Numbered from the stretch's first letter, positions 1 to 11,069 are shown. The stretch is DNA of 64,000 nucleotides from Aurifilum marmelostoma (GCA_027559495.1 JAMXSV010000004.1:1601001-1665000); one strand, 5' to 3'. Translations and numbers: made by a program. Notes: generated by a model from the letters alone, not told the origin.

Positions 1-2750
1 GTCGACTCTGCATCCCCGAGCAGAGCTGCCGTCACAGGAACGTCTACATTCATGCAAGGTTGCGCAGCAGCAATCTCCTGCGATTCGTCGAAAGTCCTCT
101 GTGATCCATGATCGTGAGCCGTGGTCAGCGCTAGAGGTAATCCTCTCGAGGATTCATCACCAATTCGCAACTGGGGCGTGTCGTCTGCAGGCGAAGGAAG
201 CACCCTGAACGGCACCCCGATCCCCCTAAGACCTAGGGGCACGTTCAGCGCCGAGAGGTTGAAACCAATAAGCTCTCTGCTCTTGACGCTCTGCTTGATC
301 TTCGCCAGACGTGGCTTGCTCTTCAAAGCCTCCGACTTGATCTTTTTGCGACTTTTCTTTGAGGGTGGCTCCTCCTCTGAATCCTCCTGCTCGCTAGGCG
401 AGGGCGACTCTGTGACACGACGGCGTGTCTTTCGAGTCAATTTTGGGCCTTGACTGGGCTGATTATCCGCCGACCCAAACTTGGACCCTTTGCCTTGATC
501 CCGAAGCTTTCTCCTGTTGGCCCTACTTGTTGTATTGGACTTGACTGGTTCCTTTCTAGCAGGCCCATCCTCAAAAGATTCCGTGTCACTCTCCTCCGAG
601 ACCATTCGGGCCCTCGACTTCCGCTTGAGTGCCTTTGCGGGTTTCGCTGGCGGCGATGAATCCTCTGAAGCGGAATGCGGGGTATCTGAACTCAGCTCCA
701 CGGCCTCTTCGACCTTGGCACTCGTACGTTGAGCAGCTTTAGAGGTTTCCCTCTCGTCATCCTCGTCATCGAAAACAATCTTGCGTCGAGTCCTCCGAGC
801 TGGTTTCCCCTTACTCGGATTCCTTGGATGGCTTGCCGGCTCCCCATCATCTGTGTCATTCAGACTCGAAACCAAAGCGTGATCAAGAGGGGCGTCAGGA
901 GTGGCCAGTGAACCATGTGTCAAGCAAGATAAGTTCGTGGGATGCTCCTCGGAGGACGACGAAGGTATGAGGTAGGGGTCGTAGCATCTCTCTGGCGGGG
1001 GAACTCGTGAGCTATCCAAATCTTGGCTGGACGCATTGTGGCCCACAGCAGATCCCTTCTCAGTAACCTGCTGCGGTTCTGAGTCGACTCCAAATTCATC
1101 ATCGGGAGCCTGCTCGACAGAAGCTGAACTCTTTGCTGCCTCAACTCCGTCGTCGATCAATCCAGCTGTACCCACATCCGAAAGGTCTTGCGGTCGAGGA
1201 AGCCGTACTCCGAAGAGATCGTAATCATCTCCTAACTTTGTTGAGATCCCAGGCTGAACTGGATCGCTGTGTCTCTTTTCGAATCTTTGTGTCTCGTATT
1301 CATCACTCGACTGAGGCGGCGGTGGCTGGAGATGGTTGAGCGGCTCGTCAATGGTTGTTGCATTCGATTTCTCCGGTGCTGCAGCCGCGGGTGTGGTATG
1401 TTGAGGTTGCCTGTGTGCCTTCTTTGGTAGCTCCGACATCATCAAGAGCCCACGCTTCTTTGTTGATTTGATTCGAAGTTCGGTGAAGTGCTCAAATGGT
1501 CGCCCCGTCGTTGCGGCCGGTTGATATTCCTTATCCTCCTGCCTAGACGAGGAAGCACTTGCTATCTTCTTCGTCGCCAGCATCGAGTTGGGAGATCTCG
1601 ATCGTACCTGCGCCAGAGGACTCCCATCTCTACTTCGAGGACGCTTCGTACCACCGCCTTCTTGTTGTGATTTGTTGGTCGTTTTGCCATTCCCAGGGGG
1701 GTCAAGATTCGTCAGGGACACATTAGGCCTCAGGGAAGGCTGCTTGCTGGCCTTCGTCGCTTTGGATGCATGCTTCTCCGCTCTTGCTGGGCGAGCAGTT
1801 TCCTTGGGGACCAATTCCAGGCCATCAATCTCCACAACATCGTCATCCTCTGAGAAGTCTTCACCTCGATGCTGACCTATGTGTCCGTCACGCGGTGGGC
1901 TACAGGCTCTTGAATGTCGAGTACGAGGACCCTCTTCACCTGCCTCGTTTGTATAGCTGGCCGGGTGATTGGTTTCCTTCTCAACTGTTCGCTCGCGTTC
2001 GACCTGCCGATTGAAATGCGACGATGACTTCGGCTGCTCCTTGAGAGGAACTTTGAGCGTCGCTGCGGCTGCGTCGCGCCTGGCCGGCATTGAGCTCGTA
2101 GGAGTGGCACTGAGAGTCAGAGTCTCCCCAAAGAGCGCGCGAGCATGTCCACTCCTGCTGGGAGGTGGCTCGTATCTTCTCCGCTTTACAGCACGCTCGT
2201 CTGGTGAATCATCAGTCCGGTTTCTCTGCTCGAAGGGCGACTCTTTGGGCACCAAGGCTCTCCCATGGTGTCCCGATGGCGTTCCGATCACTTGATGTAG
2301 CGGCCGATGCCTCGGCTGGGAATGGTCGTGAGCGATCGGTCTGGCCACAGAACTTTGTAACGTCACAACTGCAGCCGGTGAGCGCGCAGCCGGTGAGCGC
2401 GCAGCAGCCTGCTTCTGGCGCTGTTCCTTCTCTTTCGCCCTCTTTCCCAACAGCTCCGTCAGGTCCTGGTCCGTACGGCGGATGAGCTCCTGCACCTGGA
2501 CCACAACCCCGCCACGCGCAAGCTCGACCTCCTCGCCCTCGTCCAAGTCGCCACCATGGGGCCAGTGCGTGTCGCCAACGAAATTCCCCCGATCATCGTA
2601 TACCATAATCCGTTTGTTGAACGAGTGATATTTGAGTCGGCCATCCTGCCAACGCTTCTGCTTGCGGCGCAGGTCGTGAGTAAACAAGCAGATGAACTCG
2701 AGCACCGCGGCTGCTGCGGGCGGTAGGCTGTTTTGTTTTGGTGCAGACAT
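1..2750 (-). CDS. DUF2439 (ZGRF1/Mte1/Dbl2-like) protein, C-terminus beyond window
   Basis: The minus strand is open from ATG at 2750 to the left edge, about 916 codons with no stop and no obvious intron. Residues about 15-95 form a DUF2439-type N-terminal domain: residues 20-40 read CLFTHDLRRKQKRWQDGRLK, followed by the IMVYDDRGNFVGDTHW stretch. In known members (yeast Mte1, fission yeast Dbl2, N-terminus of human ZGRF1) this domain lies in proteins that direct DNA helicases at recombination intermediates, so a nuclear DNA-repair role is inferred. The rest is low-complexity Ser/Pro/Lys/Arg/Asp/Glu sequence typical of disordered tails, with basic patches. One ordered-looking motif, IGFNLSALNVPLGLRGIGV, occurs near residue 835. 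No helicase motifs are seen in the visible part. The gene diverges from the BAR-SH3 gene across 1.2 kb. Confidence 0.85.
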   Translation of the reverse strand, partial: MSAPKQNSLPPAAAAVLEFICLFTHDLRRKQKRWQDGRLKYHSFNKRIMVYDDRGNFVGDTHWPHGGDLDEGEEVELARGGVVVQVQELIRRTDQDLTELLGKRAKEKEQRQKQAAARSPAARSPAAVVTLQSSVARPIAHDHSQPRHRPLHQVIGTPSGHHGRALVPKESPFEQRNRTDDSPDERAVKRRRYEPPPSRSGHARALFGETLTLSATPTSSMPARRDAAAATLKVPLKEQPKSSSHFNRQVERERTVEKETNHPASYTNEAGEEGPRTRHSRACSPPRDGHIGQHRGEDFSEDDDVVEIDGLELVPKETARPARAEKHASKATKASKQPSLRPNVSLTNLDPPGNGKTTNKSQQEGGGTKRPRSRDGSPLAQVRSRSPNSMLATKKIASASSSRQEDKEYQPAATTGRPFEHFTELRIKSTKKRGLLMMSELPKKAHRQPQHTTPAAAAPEKSNATTIDEPLNHLQPPPPQSSDEYETQRFEKRHSDPVQPGISTKLGDDYDLFGVRLPRPQDLSDVGTAGLIDDGVEAAKSSASVEQAPDDEFGVDSEPQQVTEKGSAVGHNASSQDLDSSRVPPPERCYDPYLIPSSSSEEHPTNLSCLTHGSLATPDAPLDHALVSSLNDTDDGEPASHPRNPSKGKPARRTRRKIVFDDEDDERETSKAAQRTSAKVEEAVELSSDTPHSASEDSSPPAKPAKALKRKSRARMVSEESDTESFEDGPARKEPVKSNTTSRANRRKLRDQGKGSKFGSADNQPSQGPKLTRKTRRRVTESPSPSEQEDSEEEPPSKKSRKKIKSEALKSKPRLAKIKQSVKSRELIGFNLSALNVPLGLRGIGVPFRVLPSPADDTPQLRIGDESSRGLPLALTTAHDHGSQRTFDESQEIAAAQPCMNVDVPVTAALLGDAES
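2380..2409 (-). repeat. In-frame 15-bp tandem duplication
   Basis: Two adjacent copies of GCCGGTGAGCGCGCA lie in the DUF2439 coding region and duplicate a five-residue unit (ARSPA) in the disordered part. The length is a multiple of three, so the frame is kept. Confidence 0.8.
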
Positions 2751-3978
2751 TATGAGAGACGTCTCCAAGTAGCCAGCTCGAGGACGTAATGTGTTATGTG
2801 TTGTTTCACATGCCTCCCTCGCACTCCCGTGCCTCCTCTACCGGCTGAAGCCCGTGGCGCGTGGGGTTGTTGACGCGTCCTGGAGATGCGAGAATTAGGT
2901 CATAGAGAAAGGACGCGTCCAGGATAGCCGCCGCCGCGATGTCAGCTGATCTACGGTGGCGGGAGCCTGCTGTGTCCGGGATTCACAGGCACAGAGCACG
3001 CTGCGGGGCCGGGCCGTTGCCCCTAATTCCCAACCCTTTCCCCCTGTGTGAGTTCGCAAGTCTCCTCCTGCGGTACAAATTACTAGCGTTTCAGCGCTGG
3101 AGGCTTACCCTGAACAGGGCTGGACTGAGGCACTGCAACAGACAGGCCAGGGATCAAGCCCTGATTGATGTCCTGCTTACTGTGATTCTGTACTTTCAGG
3201 CTCAAGCTGCACTGCCCCTCCTCACCTGCGGCCCAACAGTGAAGAGAATCTCTTGTCTCAACTAGACACTTATTCTCTCTCTCTCTCCTCCGTACACGAA
3301 AAATTGGCTTTACACCGAATTCGCACAAAAAAAAAAGTCAAAGAAAGTATTCTTTTTTTTGCTCATCTGTTATTCACATTGCTATTTTCTCTTTCTCCAG
3401 CAATTGTTTCCACGCTGACTTGCCGCCCTCATCTGCGGCATAGCCTAGTCTTGGCCCCGCCCAACATCCCCCCCCCCCTCTCTCTCAGGCCATCCCAAGC
3501 CTCCTTCCCAGTGGGCTGTTCCAATTTCCCCATATCCGAGGACTGGATTTCGATACTTTCTCCCTCTACTACTCGGGTTCTTTGCTTGCTTCGAGTCAAC
3601 AATTTCCAACACTATCTTCTATATCCCGTACCTCAGAACTGCAGGAGGGAACATTTCTTCGCCTCTTTATTCTTTGTTTCTAGATATAGCAGCTTGTTGA
3701 CTACTTGTCTTCTGGTCTTCCTCTTGGCTTGGACATGACTCTGATGTCACCGAGTTGAGCTTCAGTCCGAGCTTCTTGGCTCCTACTCTCGCTAATTTAC
3801 AGGCCTGCCCAACATTGACTTGACTGATCGTGTTGGCCCCTTTTAAAACTTAGACCACGCATCAACGTTATATACTTATCCGGTCCGGCCCTCGGCACTT
3901 GCACCTGAAGCTGTCACCTCTTTGGATACATTCTCTACTTCGCCGCATAGCTCAGAGTCTGCCGACATCCCGCCCAGC
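2751..3978. other. Divergent intergenic region
   Basis: This region separates the ATG of the minus-strand DUF2439 gene from the ATG of the plus-strand BAR-SH3 gene. It is pyrimidine-rich from about 3270 to 3720 (CT tracts, C9 near 3470), typical of fungal promoter and 5' UTR sequence. No supported gene is seen; the open frame across 3253-3738 is low-complexity Ser/Leu sequence. Confidence 0.6.
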
Positions 3979-5581
3979 ATGCAGTCAATGCAGAGAAAGT
4001 TCGGCAAGCTCATGAGCAGAGGACCTGGCGATAATGCCAAAGTCTCTGTGCTTCTGAACGACTATGAAGATGCTGACCGTGTTCTGGCGAAGGTAAACGC
4101 AGAGATCTGCCTTCCCCTCTCCCTAGCAGGCCTTGCTTCAGGGGCCCGAGCTAACACGGTCAACTTCCAACCAGATCATCGAAAGCACAAAATCCTGGCA
4201 AGAATCATGGAACAGCCTCGTATCCTCGCAACTCGACATCGCTGTCGTCTACGCCTCCCTGTACGATCCGATAGTGGGCGCGTCTGATGGTCACGGGCGC
4301 CCGGCTCAGCAGACTGGGGAGGATCAGCTCCGCCGGACGTTTGCACTCAAGGAGGCGTATACCGAGCTGAGGACCGAACTTGTTGAGGGTATCCAATCTA
4401 TCGAAAAGGAGATCATCAATCCGGCTCTCGACGCCCGGAACTCCATCGCGCCGATACGCAAGACCATAAAGAAGAGGGAGAACAAGAGACTGGACGTCGA
4501 GAAGTGTCAGGACAAGGTCCATAAGCTCCACAGAAAGATGCCCAGGACGCCCAAGGAAGATGCCCAGCTGTCAAAAGCCGAGGACGATCTGTCTAATCTG
4601 AACGAGGTATGCTCACCAAGCCATCCGAGGTCTGCCCCTGGTGATTGCCTACTCATGTCTGGTGTCAGGAGTTCGAGATTGCCGATTCTCATCTGCGAGA
4701 GACCCTGCCCCCCATCATCCAGGCCACGTTTAGCCTCGTCCCACCTCTACTCGAGACACACGTCCGTATTCAAAACCAGCTGCTTGGTCTGTACTATACA
4801 ATTCTGCATGGGTACTGCGAGGAGAATGGCTTCCAGTCTCCGTCGCCCCCGATGGACCAGGTCATCGATTGCTGGAACGAGGCCTTCCAGCCAGCCAAGA
4901 AGGAGGTCGAGACAATACCCATGATCGCGCGTGGCAGGGGAATCAGGGAACCACTGAGGCTCAACAACGATGACAACGCCCCGGGAGGCCGGAAGCTCTC
5001 TGCGCCTCCGCCCTCCTTCGACGGCATGCGCCGCACATCCACTGGTCTGATTCCAGGTTCCAGTGGACCACGACGGATACCTTCGAACACATCGCTGCAG
5101 TCGAACCCGTCGCCACAACCGAGCCCGAACATTGGCCCGAGACCGGAGATGAAAGGCCCTGGGTTTGGTGGTCATCTCAGGCCCACCGACTTTACTACAG
5201 CCAGCGACCTGGGCAAGTCCCCGGGCCGGCTCTCTCCCCAACAGCTGCGGCAGTCGGCAGCTGAAGGCTATTTTGCCAATCGTATCCCGTCATCCCCGGC
5301 GGCGTCGGTCGCGTCGACCATTTCGCAGAGCAGCAACAATGCGGTGGCGGCCAAGAAGAAACCGCCCCCGCCCCCTCCAAAGCGCATACCTAGCGGCAAG
5401 CCCGAGGAGTATGTGATTGCGCAGTACGATTTCGCGGGCCAGAGCGCAAGCGACCTTTCCTTCCGCGAGGGGGGACCGGATCAAGATTGTGAAGAAGACC
5501 AACACAGACCAGGACTGGTGGACTGGCGAGCTGAAAGGAGTGAAGGGGAGCTTTCCTGCGAACTATTGCAAGCCCGCCTAG
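3979..5581 (+). CDS. BAR-domain and SH3-domain adaptor protein (frameshifted)
   Basis: The spliced model is join(3979..4092, 4175..4606, 4669..5581), with GT-AG introns in phase 0. Exons 1-2 and early exon 3 encode an alpha-helical BAR-like region (about residues 1-260) that includes MQSMQRKFGKLMSRGPGDN and a Lys/Arg-rich coiled-coil segment. A Pro/Ser-rich linker follows, with a poly-Pro stretch near residue 440. The C-terminus is an SH3 domain beginning YVIAQYDFAGQSASDLSFREG. Inside the SH3 domain a G6 run (5469-5474) breaks the frame. With one G fewer the reading continues DRIKIVKKTNTDQDWWTGEL to SFPANYCKPA and a stop at 5579-5581, for 485 aa. As written, the frame runs instead to 5658 with an unrelated tail. 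The family (amphiphysin/Rvs167/Hob1-type) links membrane curvature to actin in endocytosis; this role is inferred. Confidence 0.88.
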
Positions 5582-6879
5582 CGCGCGCGCACCACTGTCT
5601 GAAGGACGCACGAGGACAACGAGGATGTAGCATAGGCAGTCAGGAAAAGGACTGGTAGGCTGCCGACACGATCGTCGGGAATAATTATACTTAAACGCAT
5701 AAAATCAGAACTTCGCGTCTTGCCGCCCTCCAAGAGCTCCGTACATTACCAAAAGTACGCATTGGTCTCCTTGACGCAATTGCATCACCGGTGGCTGCGC
5801 ATACCCGCTTGCACACTCAACACCTGAACCTACTTAGTATTGACATACCCAATATCAGAACAATTGGTTTCCCTACAGAAACGCAAACACATCACATGTG
5901 AAGCGCAGAGGCCTGATTCTGTGGATGCGAGGGAGTGGAGTTTTGAATGGAAGATCGCTAAGCGAGTGATCTTCCATTGAACGAAAGATGACGTGGTTGA
6001 AGGGGGGGGGGTGGGGACTGAAGAAAAAGGGTCCACGGCTCCAGCTGCAGTGCACCAGACACATTCACATGCAGTACTCAGGTGAATTTGACTACATGGT
6101 GCATACCCAACAACATCTCACGAAAGTACAAAGAGGAGGCCCGGGGTCAAGCTGTGCAAGAGATCACCAGGTTCGTCGCCAACATATCCGTCTGTGGGGC
6201 CGGGCTGGGGACCCAGATTCTGCAGGACGATGCTCTGCAAGTTCCGTGAACGACCGGGGTCTGCAAGGTGCTCGTCCCTTTTGTCCCAAGCAGTAAAACA
6301 TGAAAGACCAAGTAGGCTCGTTGATCATTCGTTTGTCGACAAGAGTGGTAGTAACCCTTATATATATCTTGGAAGCTGCAAATCATCTTATAAGTGTGCT
6401 GGTGAGGCCAGCAGAGATCAAAAGTAGAAGGAGTAGGGACATTGTTGTATCAATGTATTCAGTGCAGCGGGTCTCTGTTTGCTTCATCTTCTGTTACGGA
6501 CTTCCCAGGGCTGAGCCGGGCCTCAATAGCCTCGATGACACCCGCCAGAAGTGCGAGAAGGGCATGAGAATTACAATACCAGGTCACAGTTACTAGAATT
6601 ATTATAATCCTAATCCTTGCTTATATAATACAGAGCGGGTTCTGTCTGCAAGTATTGAATCTGCAGCTCCGAGGGGTCCATTCTAGGTGGTTGCTGTGCT
6701 GCTTTCCCGTATGACCTGCATGTTGGATAGGTGTTATGACCCAGTCAACCTGCAGGTCACAAACCAGGCTATGGAAAGCAAGAATAACAAATGGATCCAG
6801 GATCCAGAGCACGCTCGCCTCATAACATGCCCATTGATCAGAACTTTCCCCAACCATTGGGTAGAAACAAATGGACAAA
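5582..6879. other. Convergent intergenic region
   Basis: This lies between the 3' end of the plus-strand BAR-SH3 gene and the 3' end of the minus-strand secreted-protein gene. It holds a nested inverted repeat at 5946-5978 and a G9 tract near 6002. Overlapping short open frames on both strands show no domain and no consistent coding character. Confidence 0.6.
5946..5978. repeat. Nested perfect inverted repeat
   Basis: The arms AATGGAAGATC (5946-5956) and GATCTTCCATT (5968-5978) are perfect inverted copies around an 11-nt centre. That centre, with its flanks, contains a second inverted repeat, TCGCT-A-AGCGA (5955-5965). It could form a hairpin in RNA from either strand and lies between two convergent genes. 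Confidence 0.85.
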
Positions 6880-9145
6880 TCAATTTGCATACAGCCAAAA
6901 GTCGATACAGCCATTTGGGCTGTTCCAGGTGAAGGGTTTGGCACCATACTTTACGCTGCTCCCCTGGTCACAGGCATCCAGTGCGGCCTGGAAATACGTC
7001 TTGCACTGGTTGAGTGTAACCGTGGTTGTGGTCTGCGTGTTGCATCCCGCCTGAGAAGAAGACCAGAGCAGGATTAAGCTCATGTCGCCGTCACCACTGA
7101 TATATGGGTCCGACTCCCCCCGCATTCAGTGTGTATACCCGGTTGTCGCTACAAAACTCGGCAATTTCATCTTGTGCCTGGTCTTCGGTGAATGATGTGC
7201 CAGAGCCGGCACAAGTCACCGACGTCGTGGCTGCGGGCGTCGCGGAAGAGGTGTTTGGCGTGGCGTCGGTCGAGGAAGTGCTAGTTATTTCCGTGTATCC
7301 TTCAGCAGGCGACGTGTACGGGCACACGGGCTGACAGGTGTCCTTTGTATAGGGTTGGTACTTCTTCTCATCGTTGCAGGTGCACCAATCCTCCGATCTG
7401 TAAGGCTCGGCATAGTTCTCGCAGTACGGGCTTGTAACAGCCGGGATCGTGTAGGTGCAGGTTCCAGAGACGGTCGACGTGGTGAACGAGCTCACCACTG
7501 TCAATTTTGCTGACGTTGAAGACACTGTAGTGGATGGGGCGGCCTTCCCAGAGCTAGAGGATGTCTTGGAGAAGCCTGTAGCTGTCGATTTTGCAGAGGC
7601 TGCGCTCGTAGTGGTAGTCGAGGCTGCTGTTCTAGAAGAACCAGGTGACGCCGACGTGCCAGTGGTGCTGTTTGAGGATGTCACGGTGCTCGACGTCTGA
7701 TTGGCGTGAAGAGAAGACCATATAGACGAGAGCACCGAAGCAGGCAGGACCTCAGCCATATCAGCGGTGCTGAAGCCGTCTTCGACGTCTACGAAGGTGA
7801 ATGTGGCGTTCCCGTCGGATGACTTTGTGGTCGTGGTAGCAGCTCCTGTAGCGGAGCAGGCATCGGCCGTGCTGAGGTACGTCGTGCAGCTAGTTTTGTC
7901 TCCAGCCGAGCAGACAACGCTCGTCGAAGTCGCCGTCTGCCTAGAGCAGCTTGATGTTGATGACGATGATGATGATGATTCATGAGACGCCGTCGCCGTC
8001 TTCGAGTCGGTAGGCTTACTGCCGGCAGTGCTGCCCTTTGTTCCACTGTCGTCGTTGGGGCAGTTCCCAATCTTGAGCCCCAGGATTTGTATGCAGAAGC
8101 CTTGTGATCCCGGTATTTTGATCGTAACGTCGTCACCTAGAGTGATCCCACACCCGAAACAGACGACTGGTGGCGACCCAGTCGCAGTGATGATAACCGG
8201 AACAATAGTCCTAGAACCGGAATAAGTTGTGGTGATCCACGAGTCTGTGATATCCTTAGTCCCGCTCAATGTGACTAGGTCCGCACCGGTGGGGAGAGAC
8301 GTCAGGGTTGTTGAAGGCGTTGCATCCACACCTAACGACGATGTACCTCTTGCTGAGGTGCTTCCCGACGACCTAGTTGAGGTGTTCCCCGAAGAGCCTG
8401 CTGAAGTAGTGCCCGATGAGCCTGTTGAGATGACGTTCCTAGACGAGCTTGTCAAGGTACTGTTCGAGATGCTTGTGAGACTGCTACCCGACGAGCTTGT
8501 TAGGCTTGAGCTGCTGGTGATGGCAGAAGACCCAAGCTGAGATCCAGATGCAGTTGCAGATTTAGAAGTGGCTATGCCGGACAAATGTGACGCATTCGAC
8601 GCTTGACTGATGGTTGCTGAAGTGGTAGTTGATGAAGAGGATGTCGTGCCTGAGCCGTGGCTCGAGGCAGAGCTTGAAGGAGCTGCAGAGCCTGTACTGT
8701 TGCCAGTGACTCCGTAAGGGCTTGTCTGCGATGCTGTCGCTGAGCTTGTGGCGCGGCCTGAACTAGTTCTTAATGTCAACGAGATGGTGGTGTTGCCGGG
8801 TGCTGTGCTGGATCCGGTACGCGAGGATGACTTGATAGTATTGCTCGGTTGACCAGTTGTGGCGGTGGCAGCATTGAGAGAGCGTGTCGACTTCGCATCA
8901 GTGGTTATGCTTGAACCGGTGGTGGATGAAATATTCAGACTAGTAGGAGATATAGTACTAGACCGTGCTGATGTCTTACTTGACATACTGTTAGAAGTAT
9001 TGTTCGATGTGCTGTTCAGCCTTGCGGTGTTCATCAATATCGAGCTCGTGTGAGAAGAAGGTATCGCACGAAATTCGAATTCATTATGTCCAAGTGACAG
9101 TTGAACAAAGAGTAAAAAGCATGAGAAAACGGAAAAGAGATTCAT
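6880..9145 (-). CDS. Secreted Ser/Thr-rich cell-surface protein (frameshifted near C-terminus)
   Basis: The start at 9145 gives a clear signal peptide (MNLFSVFSCFLLFVQLSLG). About 270 residues of Ser/Thr/Gly-rich sequence follow, expected to be heavily O-glycosylated. Next comes a Cys-bearing module (around PPVVCFGCGITLGDDVTI), more Ser/Thr linker, a second Cys-rich segment (CTYTIPAVTSPYC; WCTCNDEKKYQPY), and a C-terminal module with CNTQTTTTVTLNQCKTYFQ and CDQG...KYG...GCIDF. This last pattern resembles C-terminal regions attached to fungal chitinases and wall proteins. The frame is open from 9145 to a stop at 7091, but the terminal module lies in another frame. Removing one base from the C6 run at 7116-7121 joins them to a stop at 6880 (754 aa). 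A small unsplit intron is an alternative, but no good donor was found. No GPI signal is seen. The exact function is unknown. Confidence 0.8.
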
Positions 9146-10003
9146 GGCTACGATAGAGCTGAACCACGGGTACCACCCTCAGTCGACCTAATACCAGTAC
9201 CAGGTAAATATGAGATGAAGATCAAGATGTCCTGGCCTGTCTCGATGAGTAATCTGTAGCGTGTATGTATGATCTTTTGTCGACGATGTAGATAGAGAGA
9301 GTGTTAAGAATTCTGATGAACTTGACAGTGGAACAAGCGTCACCTGGTTGATTTACGGTGAAGATTGTTCATATAGTCCTTCAAGACTTGGAATTCCAGA
9401 AGAGAAGAGGCAATTTCATCGAGATTCTTGTGGAGTTGCATGGGAAGATATCTCCAACATTTGAGCCTCTCGCAAAAGGCAGTAGTTGCCTGGTTGGGAC
9501 CGGTTTTGAAACAATTCGACACTCCGACGCCGCGAGGCCACCCGTGGGGCCTTTCAGTTGGAAGCTCTTCGAAACATGGGATATCACTATGGCATTGCAT
9601 TGCCTTTATCGGGATCCGGTGTGGCTGCGCCTCAAGTCTGTTGGGGCCGTAAGGTACAGCCTTTGGGGTCCAAGTATGTAATCTCAAGTCAGGATCCTGA
9701 CACGCACTCAGCGCAAGAGTGGTTGCGAAGGGGTCTGATACAGTGGCCCAATATGTGGCATGGTCAAAAGTATGGACGTAGAAGCCTACAGTAAATCGAT
9801 TCGAATCTCAGTCGGGGGAAGATGCCCTGCATAGGTGATTTTGGACCAGGAACCTGCGTATTAAAAAAGGCTGCAAGGGACTCTGTCCTCTCAAATCAAC
9901 TTGGGAAAGAGTTGTGAGAATCTCTTTTCAAAATTTTCAAGTTCCTACAGCGCGACTTTCCGAGCAGAAGCCATTCCAGCGCCGAACACTTACTTCCTAA
10001 ACC
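9146..10003. other. Divergent intergenic region
   Basis: This region separates the divergently transcribed secreted-protein and metalloprotease genes. Frames at 9340-9687 overlap on both strands, carry no recognisable domain, and are probably chance. No RNA gene was recognised. Confidence 0.55.
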
Positions 10004-11069
10004 ATGCCTCTACATACTATTCATCGTCTCGACTTGTTTCTTGCGGTGGCGTGCATACTTGGCACAACTGTTGGATATGACATCGACAAAAACAGCTGTA
10101 ACACTGCGGACAAAGTCACGTATATAAAGAACTCAGTATCGGATGCGCAATCAATGCTTTCGGCGGCCGAGAGCGCCCTGTTGACAACTCAAGCGGGAGA
10201 CACCCGCAAGCTTGTCTGGAAAACCGACGAAGAATCCCAACTAGAGCAGGTCAAAGGCTACTATTCAAATATCCTCGGCTCCGACAATCTGTTCACCTAC
10301 ACAGAAGGCACCTCGCCCCTCATCTACTGCGACGACAGCCCGTGGCAGCAACTGGGTAATTCCGCTTCTGTAAAGCAGTGGTGGGATTCTGCCCAGAAAT
10401 TGATCATCAACAGCAACAAGAACCCGTTGTGTGTCAAAGGCGGAAACGGGCTGGCAACAACCTTCCGCTCATCCAATGGCAAACTCGACCAGAATAACAG
10501 ATACAGCTCTATTATTATCATGTGCTCAGGAGGCCCCGGTGAGACAGGAGCATCACCCGATACATCAGGCAATGTCGCAACCTTGAAAGAGATAATAGAC
10601 CAGACAACTGAGCCGACCGATCCCACCCAGGGACCCGGCAATGGCAAGAAAGCACTCTATATTGGGAAAAGTCTCGATCATATTATGGGGTACTGGTTGT
10701 CATCGGCGGTTATTGCGCACGAATTCGCACATGTCGTGCAAGCAACAGAAGGTAGGCTGTTCCTCTACGCTCATGACATTCTCCTATACACTGATAATAC
10801 TCTCTTTCTTTAGTTACGAGTGGTAGTAGAGAGGTATACGGGTGGAAAGGGGTCAGCGGCACGCGGACCAACGGCGGCTCCATGATTACCACGTTCGATG
10901 GCGCCATTGTGAATGGAGATTCTTATGCATATTATGCGTTAAGTAAGCGTTCCAATCCCGAAAAACTTGGCCTCCTACTGGTAAAATATACTGAATGTTG
11001 GTAGGCGCATATGTCGAGAGTCAAACAAAATATACGGTGGTAGCTGGGGGTTTGTTTGAGACGAGTTGA
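10004..11069 (+). CDS. Secreted M35/aspzincin-type metalloprotease
   Basis: The spliced model is join(10004..10751, 10814..10942, 11005..11069), 313 aa. The introns (62 bp each) are GT-AG, in phase 1, with GTAGGC and GTAAGC donors. The N-terminus, MPLHTIHRLDLFLAVACILG, is a signal peptide, so the protein should be secreted. The zinc-binding motif HEFAH (about residues 242-246) lies just before the first intron, and NGDSYAYYAL follows about 40 residues later. HExxH plus an NxDSYxxYA-type Asp is the pattern of aspzincins (deuterolysin/lysine-specific endopeptidase families), which cleave peptide bonds using one Zn2+. The upstream part (residues 20-235) has scattered cysteines and helical sequence like the pro- or N-terminal region of these enzymes. 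It neighbours another secreted protein in divergent orientation. Family assignment is from motifs only; substrate is unknown. Confidence 0.85.

Noticed and set aside
3253..3738. 161-codon open frame upstream of the BAR-SH3 gene
   Set aside because: Pyrimidine-rich leader sequence giving Ser/Leu-biased translation, with a non-ATG start and no domain.
9340..9687. Overlapping open frames on both strands
   Set aside because: Fully overlapping, no domains and no splice support; probably chance.
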